A stretch of 64,000 bases of DNA, taken from NCBI GenBank assembly GCA_964017145.1, contig OZ024846.1:1-64000 (forward strand). The letters run 5' to 3'. This stretch comes from Agrocybe praecox (Eukaryota > Basidiomycota > Agaricomycetes > Agaricales > Agrocybaceae). This document shows, piece after piece, positions 57,108 to 64,000 of this stretch (positions are counted from its first letter, which is position 1; every line of letters starts with the position of its first letter). Made by a program: the position numbers and the translations under genes. The notes under the pieces are model-generated. The model was not told the DNA's origin and made no database searches. It worked only from the letters and a program-made list of their open reading frames with translations.

Positions 57108-57741
57108 ATAAATTATATATCAAAGATTTTTTCTAACTAGTAATACTACAGGAATGCTCGAGCAGACGATGTTGAAGTTGTATACCAAAAGGGCCAACCT
57201 ACAGCGTTGGTTGCGTCGATCCGACTGTCCGGAGGTCATACGGCAGTTCAAGGTGCTCTTTGACAAAGCATTTTCTTCCCACGCCCGCCCCCGAGACTCT
57301 GAATCAAACTCATGTCAGGACACAGGCCAACTTCCAAACGAGGTCGCACATTTCAGACACAACAGCGTCAATTTCTCGCGTGCAAAGACACATATGGATA
57401 ATAGTCTCATTCTGTACTATCCGACACATGCCTCTGTATTGCCTATAGCGGGGAGCATCCAGAAGATTACGATGTCTAGCATCGGCACTCGGCTACATGT
57501 TCAATGCCAATGTCCACTTCAACCAGGCCAGCGCGACCCTTTTGCACGATATCCATTTTTCCCGGGCCGCACATATTCCGCAGATATGGACAAAATAAGT
57601 CGCCCGGACGTCATAGAGCTCTCGTCAGTCGTGACGCATGTGGCAAGATACAACTTCAAGGACAGAGCGGTAATCCTTGACCTCTCGAGAGTGCGTCTTT
57701 TGAAAATCTATCTTTTTACGCCTTTGCTCAATTTTCAATAG

Positions 57742-58217
57742 GTTTGAGTCGACTCGGTTTCAGGAATTTATCAATTATGGCTGATCCAAATCTAATCTTT
57801 GCACTTTGAGCCTCGCGTATCGTCGCACCGTGTACGCTAGTCGTACGATCTTCCTACGCTTAGTTTCGGTGGGGAAAAAACTCTCATTTTCATTCAAAGG
57901 GTTTTTCATGTGGAAAAGTCGAATGTTAATACCGTAATCAGCCCGTAATAAATGTCTCTATAAACTAAGGTTTTTCTGTATACTTTTAGAAAGACCAATT
58001 ACTTTATTTACCGCCTGACTGAAAACTCGTCCAAAATTATAATTTTAGGCCTTGTTTTACTACAAACCGAGAACACGGTTAATAACTCGATATTGAGTTG
58101 GGAGTAAACAGTGACCTGCACGTCGAATTTCCCTGTTCATGTAATTATGTCCAGAATTTTTGTTATATTTGGTCTTTTTTACCTTACTTAATCGGTGGAA
58201 GAAAACCGGAGTTTCTC
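57742..58217. other. Right subterminal region of the Plavaka element
   Basis: Non-coding. Holds GCCTGACTGAAA near 58,015, matching 44,214 at the other end. Confidence 0.5.
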
Positions 58218-58259
58218 GGGGGTTTTAAGGTGACCTGAAAACTTCAACCTCCCGGGGTG
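58218..58259 (-). repeat. Right terminal inverted repeat of Plavaka element
   Basis: Reverse complement begins CACCCCGGGAGGTTGAAG. Followed immediately by ATT (58,260-58,262), the second copy of the target duplication. Confidence 0.82.
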
Positions 58260-58262
58260 ATT

Positions 58263-59029
58263 GACAGTGAATGGGGTGCCAATGGGAGGTCTCGTATATA
58301 CAAACACTTGGACTGGCTCGTACAGCCAGGCTATCGAATGGCACAAGTATGTAACGATTTCTATGCCAAGTTCAATTATCACTGATGTGATAAATCATCA
58401 GCTTCAACGGCGCGAATACTTTCTGTTTCAAAGCATGTGATCCACGAGGCCCCAAAGCCGCTCGTTATTGCGAACATATTTACGACATTATGGGATGCAG
58501 CTTCAATGCACCCTCAAATGCGGCTAACGGTGTTTTCGAGTCCTGCGCGGGTGAATCCCAAGATCCTCCTGGCCAATATGTCAACGCCGCTGGCCAAACG
58601 ACGACATGGAGACAGGGTGACGGTAACCCTCCATATACCCCCCGTGTACCCGCGAGTTCTTCCTGCACGCGCTTTGCCAGTACCGATATCTTCGACAAGG
58701 CCACAAATGTACCCGTTCCTACACCCGGAAGCTCTTCAAGTGTATCCATCACGAGCACTGGTGGTAGTAGTATTTCTACTAGCGTTGCCTCCTCGTCCTC
58801 TTCCGGATTTTCTTCCTCGTCGTCCTTGTCATCTTCACAATCGACATCCAGCTCGACCTCTCATTCCTTTTCTTCATCCAACATTAGCGGAGCTCCATCA
58901 AGGACGCAAGATACCTCTGGTTCTCCCTCTCAGATGTCAAATGTGTCTGGCGCTGGTAAAACAATTCCCACTTTCAACTTTCCATTAGTTGCTGTCGGGG
59001 CCATTGCCGTGTTATGTTTTGGGATTTAA
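58263..59029 (+). pseudogene. MAG-like secreted glycoprotein, 3' part
   Basis: Begins a few bases inside the Plavaka target site with NGVPMGGLVYTNTWTGSYSQ, then a 55-nt intron (58,347-58,401), GANTFCFKACDPRGPKAARY and DIMGCSFNAPSNAANGVFES, then a Ser/Thr-rich stalk (about residues 75-160 from the junction). It ends with the hydrophobic tail FNFPLVAVGAIAVLCFGI and stop at 59,027-59,029, which suggests a GPI anchor. It has no signal peptide or upstream exons of its own here. It complements the 5' part at 27,336-28,077 but repeats the G-x-PM motif, so the two could be parts of one gene with a rearranged junction or of two paralogues. Confidence 0.7.
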
Positions 59030-60850
59030 GGACTTTCGATAATCACGGACTACAGATAGTGTTAACCCTCATTACTGTTAAGCAAATTTTCCATGGAGAA
59101 TCTTAAAGAAGCTGTCCAGGTACGCAACACCCAAAACGCACACCCATGTAGTTTCAATTTTCTTTTCAGCAAGTTAGCAAGAGTTGTGTTTCGAGTCCTG
59201 TTGTTTTTTTTCCGTGGATTATTGTGTTTTCAATGCCGTAGAGGTACTTAAGTGCGTATATAAGTCATTTGTGAGTTCCTTCATTGTGGTTTAGAAAAAA
59301 AGAATATATAATTCTATGGTATGTGTTACAGAACCCCCAACCATGTTGAGAAATTATACTCTTTCTTTGACTTGAAGCTTGCCCACTGTAAACGAGGGCC
59401 ATATCAAACACAACAAATCAAACACAACAAATGTGCGTGCTTCATCAGGACGAGCATGAATACAGCTTTATCCTGCTTGGCGACGGCGTCGATGCATCTC
59501 TGTGCTTTTTGCCACATCTTCCCTTTTCAGGACCTCAATCTCATCATCAGTGCTTGTTAAATCCGCCAGTATAGAGAAGATGCCAAGAGGATGCGGGACT
59601 CTGTCGTTGGTTCAAGTCGAAAATCCTTGCATTCCCTTTCACCAAATTTTACCAGCATATATTGTACAGCACGACCCGCCCGACATTTTCTTTGATGGGT
59701 ATTGTACACCATTGTTTCATCGCATAGAACTTCCTTAGAGTACAACGAACTTCGAAGTATTGCCGATTCGACAAATGACGGCTTCAAGACGAATAAAGCC
59801 ATAGTATCTAGGGGAGAATAACACACCATACATTACACTATGTTACACACCGTATGTTAATAGGGGCACCACACTGTACCTTAGCCTATATATTTGACAT
59901 ATTCACACCATCAGGATTTCCAGGCGAAATCATTTAGATACGCACAGAAGAGAGCATCCGTAGATTTGTTTCATGCTTTCAATCCAGTGGTTTCGGACAG
60001 AATCCTGCAGAAACATGTGATCAACCGAATTTAGAAACGCACCTTTCGGCACTGATGGCCGTTAAATCGGAGATAGAAACTGCTCAAGAAAGCGCCACTT
60101 CCACATTAAAATATGTTTTTTAACCATGAGGGGTGTTGACCTAAGATCTGAAATTTCTATTGAGTGTTCTATAGGTAGAATTTGTATTGAATACGAGAAA
60201 GATAGATCATCGCTACTGTATTGCGTACAAAACAAGCAAATCTCGAAAATCCCATTCCCGAGAAATTGAGATTACCATGCAAAATTCTATCACTTAGGAT
60301 GCCCATGTGTATTGTGTAGATTTGAACTGGATATATAGTCCTGCGGTATATCCTGCAGAACACAACATAGTAATCACGTATCATTCCTGCAGTTTGTGAT
60401 GGTATGCAACCTACTTCTTTTAATATTATGAGAGCACTGTTGCGCATGGTAGATTTTGTACACGAAATCCAGTCTATCTGGACTGGATATAAGCATTGTG
60501 TCGGTCTACTCTCAATGCTTCAGTAATGATCATCCTGTGGATTCCAACAGGATACTAACGATCATTTAAATTTCGGGATAAATCCTGTATATCTGTATCG
60601 GGTTCTTTATGTATATCCAGTTCATTCTGACTGGATATCAACTGTAATGAATCATCCTGTATGGAAATACTGAGCCTGGCATGAGATAAACAGTTCATCC
60701 TCACAGAATATCCGTGTCAACTGAAATTCATGTTCAGACGTACTGCTTCAGCTACGCAAAATCAGTTCATTCCGACAGGATAGTGATCATCGTGCACGAA
60801 AATTACATGATGCTCAATATCTATCCTGATTAATCTAACCAGATATTTAT
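59030..60850. other. Intergenic, no gene recognised
   Basis: AT-rich. From about 60,460 onward it contains several short near-palindromes such as ATCCAGTC...GACTGGAT (60,467-60,490) and TATCCAGTTC...GACTGGATAT (60,615-60,640). Confidence 0.5.
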
Positions 60851-60860
60851 AACACATACT

Positions 60861-61380
60861 AATCCTGTTGAATTCTGCATTACCTGAGTCATCGGCAAGT
60901 GTTGTTTCCTGGGGAATGATTAGATTATTATTCTAACCGGATATTGATAGCACGTGCAGCGCTGGTTCAGATAGCTGTTTACTTTATAAAGAGGTAATAA
61001 ATCACATGTCCTCTACGGTTCATCTCTTTGCTTAGCGTTCCAAACAGACACTCGGGCATCCCATATTTGGCATCCCCAATACATTTATCTATCTATTTCT
61101 GTCAGAGAAAGGTAAAGAAAGACACAAGATATGCAGTTTAATGGATATTCTCGGCACAAACAGATATCGGCACCAGCAGTGATGCCAATTCTGTTGAATT
61201 CCGCATCATATGAGTCATCAGCAAGTGTTTCTCTCGCCGAATAGTGAGATTGTAACTGTTGCCATGTCACTGTCTATCCAGTTAGTATGAACTGGATATG
61301 AACAGTACATCCTAATTCTGTTGAATTCTGCACCATCTGAGTCATCGGCAAGTGTTGGTTTCCACGGAATAGTAAGGTTA
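60861..61380. repeat. Dispersed 60-bp direct repeat, three copies
   Basis: The stretch around CTGTTGAATTCTGCAT...GAGTCATCGGCAAGTGTT occurs at about 60,864-60,925, 61,190-61,235 and 61,317-61,375, all in the same orientation. Between them are ATCCAGTT...AACTGGAT palindromes (for example 61,276-61,300). No coding sense. It may be a degraded transposon family or a regulatory array upstream of the two paralogues. Confidence 0.7.
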
Positions 61381-61655
61381 TTAATAGTTCTCGGCGTTAG
61401 CCGTGTCAGTCACGATCCTGTACATATCTACATAATAAGGTAGGCCTGTAGCTATCATTCCAGCAGATATCGACAGGGAACAGTTACATGATGTAGCAAT
61501 TTAACGTTGCGGCAGTACAGGCTGCTCGACGCGCTTCCGAGCCCAGCTACGCCATCCAGCTGCATCCTGGACTGCTCCAGCGTTATTTGATTTCCTGGTA
61601 GTCGTATCATGATGTCTGAATAACTACATGATTGAAGCACTACACCCATGTATAT

Positions 61656-62488
61656 TTAGCAATCTACGTAAGATCTTATCGCACTAGATATGTCCGGAAA
61701 ATTCCATTCATAGCCATCATATCCTCCCCGTTCCCGAAGCTTTGCTAGACAATTTCCCCTTTCCCTGAGTGCCAGTTGCCGATCTGGCGGAGCGCCCACG
61801 TCCTTTGAAATTGGGGTCCAGTTACGATTGATGTTTGAATAGTGCAGCTCGTAAGTCAGCTCCCGTAAACCAGTGCACACCTTGAGGTAATCGTCTGGCT
61901 GTCTTCCAGGGCACATGATAATCGTATTGACGTAGGGGTCAATTTCGTATGGAGTGGTTGGAGAAATGGTAGTAAACTGTCCGTTTGGAGTCCACATACA
62001 AATGGGAGACTTGAGATGGTTTAAATCGGGCCATATTTCGGGACAATAGCAATACTGTAGGACATTGTCGTATATACGCAAATCGATGGGCTCGGGTAGG
62101 TGTGGTCCTCTCTAAGAAATCACATTTGAAATGTACTGCTTACAATAACAAATTTACTTACCTTGTGGTCACCATATACATACACATAGACATCTTGTCC
62201 ACGTCTGTTTGTGCACTGCCTTAGTCTATCGTTCCGTCCCCACCACTCTATCGTCTTGATCGAGAGATAGATCAATTTGTCACCATCGAGTGTGCCCTGA
62301 ATGGATTGCTGGGAGGCTTCTTCAAATATCTCATAGTCGGAACCTAGCTCTAGATCGCTGTCGTCGTGGATGGATGTTGGTGAGGCAGTATTTTCACGCT
62401 CTGAATACCAGTCGTCTTTCGTACGCGTGGCCGTTTGGGAGTCGGGATAAGAATCATCAGCAGCGGGTTTCATGATGATGGAGGACAA
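61656..62488 (-). CDS. Unrecognised protein, tandem paralogue 1
   Basis: Exon 1 62,488-62,162 and exon 2 62,111-61,656, with a 50-nt intron (GTAAGT...TTCTTAG), give 260 residues. MKPAADDSYPDSQT (62,473) is an alternative start. After an acidic Ser-rich N-terminus come DKLIYLSIKTIEWWGR and VYVYVYGDHK, then RGPHLPEPIDLRIYDNVLQY, TPYEIDPYVNTIIMCPGRQP, DDYLKVCTGLRELTYELHYS and WTPISKDVGAPPDRQLALRE. No signal peptide or membrane segment. The second exon is related to the next gene upstream. Frame and splice sites are clean; function unknown. Confidence 0.62.
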
Positions 62489-62981
62489 AGGAAAGGCATC
62501 GAAGAGCCACTTTTCCGAATTAAACTAATATCCAGTTTATACGGACAGTATATATCTTGTATTTATCTACATAATATCATCGGCTGAGTATCAACTTGCC
62601 GAGTGATGGGCAGTAACAAGTCTTTGAGGGAACCTCCTTTCCTCTACGATCCAGTTTGAATGGACATTATATATCCTGTAATTATCCCTCCTCCTCCTCC
62701 CTCCACAAAACGTCGTATCCGCTTGTGCTAAAAGCTTCCATAGTGGTGGCAAAAAACAGGGCGAGTTCTCTGACGTAGGTTAAAGCGAATCAGGTCGATG
62801 TAAACAGTGAGAATCAGCAGTATCTTTGATCTACAGTCAAACAAGGCATCATGTAAACAGTATGAATGTTAGGGAAAGATACTGTTGTCAGTTCACAAGC
62901 ACAATATTGAAGAATCGAAATCCTGTTCATCCCAGCATCTAGATCAGAAGCATGTTCCCATTTTGGTCACTAAACTACGAC
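62489..62981. other. Spacer between tandem paralogues
   Basis: Contains the palindromic ATCCAGTTT...GGACA...ATATATCCTGTA phrase at about 62,529 and again at 62,648, and a pyrimidine run (62,685-62,705). Probably the promoter of paralogue 1. Confidence 0.5.
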
Positions 62982-63735
62982 CTAGTCAAAATTGTTAAAG
63001 TAAACCATTGAACCTCTGATCACGACATATTTGTAATCGTCACTATCATACTCGTCCTCGTCTCCTTCCCAAACCCCAAATTCTCTGGCCATACTACGAT
63101 CTCGGAAGTCCCATGACCCACTTTTCCAATCGTCCGTCTCTTTGAGGTACTCAAGACAGCCCATATTGAGTAACGAAAGCTCGGTGTCGGGTGGTGCGAT
63201 CCCCTTGCAAATTGTCGTCCACCTAAAGCGTCCAGGGGACCAGTACAGCTCGTATGTGAGCTCCCAAAAGCCTATACAAGCTGAAAGATAATTGTTTGGC
63301 TGATCTTGAGGCCTGAGAATAATCATGTATGGTCGGCAGGAGACGTCGAAGGGACGGTAGCAATCAAAGGGATAAAAAAAACCCGATGGATTCCAGCACT
63401 CGAGACAGGCAGTTGATGGATGAAATGCCCTGCAAAGGTCGGGGTGGTCCTTGTAAGTGAATGTCTTGTCGGTAATTATAATGGGGAAGTATAAAGGTAA
63501 ATGTGGGCCCGTCTTCAAAAAAATAAAATAATAATAAGCACAAGTCGAATCAGTGTGATGATTAGTGCAAGCTTACGTCGAATTCGAGGTATATAAAGAC
63601 ACGGAATGCTGACTCATAAATACCAAGAGCGTCGTTGTCGTCAGGTTCCCAGACAGTGTCGGCCCAAGAATCAGGAGTTGATGATCTCGAGCAAGCGTCG
63701 TCATTGGCATCATCACCAGAATATGTGGGTGGCAT
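62982..63735 (-). CDS. Unrecognised protein, tandem paralogue 2
   Basis: Exon 1 63,735-63,577 (MPPTYSGDDANDDACSRSS, then DALGIYESAFRVFIYLEFD) and exon 2 63,512-62,982, with a 64-nt intron (GTAAGC...TTTGAAG), give 229 residues. Exon 2 repeats the plan of paralogue 1: TGPHLPLYFP, a CLECWNPSGFFYP block, SCRPYMIILRPQDQPNNYLS, ACIGFWELTYELYWSPGRFR, WTTICKGIAPPDTELSLL, CLEYLKETDDW, then an acidic tail. The intron lies at the same place, just before GPHLP, which supports duplication. The repeated ELTYELxxS and PPDxxL phrases mark the family. Function unknown. Confidence 0.65.
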
Positions 63736-64000
63736 TATTTGGCCAGGCGATAATTCTCAATTTCAAGCTCTTTATATATTTTGCGTACACCTCAATGTGT
63801 TAAATAGTGCAGATTTTCATTACCAAATCGTGTTGTGTTCAACATAATTTCAGGTGTGCGTCATGTACAAGTCGCGTGGCTGTGCCGTGGGAATATGGAC
63901 TTAGCGTGTAAATCCTGTCGACTGCAACATTATTCACAGCTCAGGTTGTAGCCTGATAAGCAATATATGTACCATTTGAACTGTTTTGACCGATACCATT
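63736..64000. other. Upstream region of paralogue 2
   Basis: No gene recognised up to the window edge. Confidence 0.5.

Larger units (their letters stand above)
55633..57151 (+). other. Intron enlarged by two MITE-like insertions
   Basis: GGCG/GTGAGTATG at 55,632-55,633 and CTACAG/GAATGC at 57,151-57,152 join K-I-G-G to M-L-E-Q-T in the expected reading. Without the insertions at 55,701-56,443 and about 56,477-57,107 the intron would be close to 140 nt. The insertions therefore did not need to destroy the gene. Confidence 0.7.
52495..57741 (+). pseudogene. Plavaka transposase with nonsense mutations and a 1.5-kb intron
   Basis: The start at 52,495 gives MPAADHTYFCKCSIHPNGHH, the C/H-rich N-terminus usual in Plavaka proteins. 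Later parts are CPSCNLMHRAVYNRVT (zinc-like), AMHVDFFNPNTERRASTKSI, EDLRYKPEFIFPVGIIPGP, LPYWDPTQMLVIDSMHCILE with a catalytic Asp, GEWRILSTIHIPIALVTLWG, VMSWWTFPFERLIG and, after an intron at 55,633-57,151, MLEQTMLKLYTKRANLQRWL and PDVIELSSVVTHVARYNFKD. The enzyme would excise and insert the element. TGA interrupts at 52,956, 53,265 and 54,007; CGA would restore each. This copy is probably dead, or needs help from another source. Confidence 0.75.
43829..58259 (+). mobile_element. 14.4-kb multi-gene Plavaka (CACTA-like) DNA transposon
   Basis: Both ends can be read. The left end CACCCTGGGAAGTTGACG and the reverse complement of the right end CACCCCGGGAGGTTGAAG match, and both continue TTTTCAGGTCACCTTAAAAC, about 40 nt of inverted repeat with few mismatches. 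ATT is present at 43,826-43,828 and 58,260-58,262, a 3-bp target duplication as in CACTA-type elements. Inside are a Plavaka transposase and four other genes. GCCTGACTGAAA occurs near both ends (44,214 and 58,015), with related motifs between, like the subterminal transposase-binding repeats of CACTA elements. The element lies against the 3' half of a MAG-like gene. Confidence 0.8.

Noticed and set aside
1..64000. Ribosomal RNA genes near the telomere
   Set aside because: No conserved rRNA stretch was recognised on either strand.

Overview
The window is the end of a chromosome from a filamentous fungus, most likely a mushroom-forming basidiomycete (Agaricomycetes). It opens with CCCTAA telomere repeats. 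Its genes are split by 50-70 nt GT-AG introns. It carries gene families typical of that class: NACHT-type WD40 repeats, F-box-like proteins, KDZ and Plavaka DNA transposons, a TET/JBP-type oxygenase and a MAG-like secreted glycoprotein.

Region 1 (1-11,176) is a telomere followed by four head-to-tail, mostly 5'-truncated copies of an endonuclease-deficient Penelope-like retroelement of the Coprina type. All 5' ends face the telomere. The junctions carry short CCCTAA motifs, as expected if each copy was reverse transcribed directly onto a chromosome end. One copy (3,750-8,596) has ORF1 with an intron plus the reverse transcriptase. Every copy has a near-identical type I hammerhead ribozyme about 50-65 nt before its 3' end. 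The array sits on a broken WD40 gene (11,177-11,704), which marks the old break point.

Region 2 (11.7-27.3 kb) is gene-poor subtelomere. It holds a frameshifted glutathione S-transferase, a 5'-less PHO88/SND3 pseudogene and a decayed unknown region. It also holds two apparently intact genes, a proline-rich protein with an EH-like N-terminus and an F-box-like protein, and a small foldback MITE.

Region 3 (27.3-59.0 kb) is a nested transposon block. On its left is the 5' part, and on its right the 3' part, of a MAG-like secreted glycoprotein gene. Inside are, first, a KDZ-type segment (about 28.1-43.8 kb) with a TET/JBP dioxygenase gene, accessory genes and a decayed KDZ transposase, interrupted by a gag-bearing LTR-retroelement piece. 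Second is a 14.43-kb Plavaka (CACTA-like) element (43,829-58,259) with matching terminal inverted repeats and an ATT target duplication. It carries four accessory genes plus the transposase, and one transposase intron holds two further MITE-like insertions. Several transposon genes carry in-frame TGA codons where CGA would restore arginine, which suggests CpG deamination.

Region 4 (59-64 kb) is AT-rich, has dispersed short repeats, and ends with two tandem minus-strand paralogues of an unrecognised small family. Exon limits come from reading splice sites and frame continuity by eye. Family names rest on recognised motifs, not on searches.
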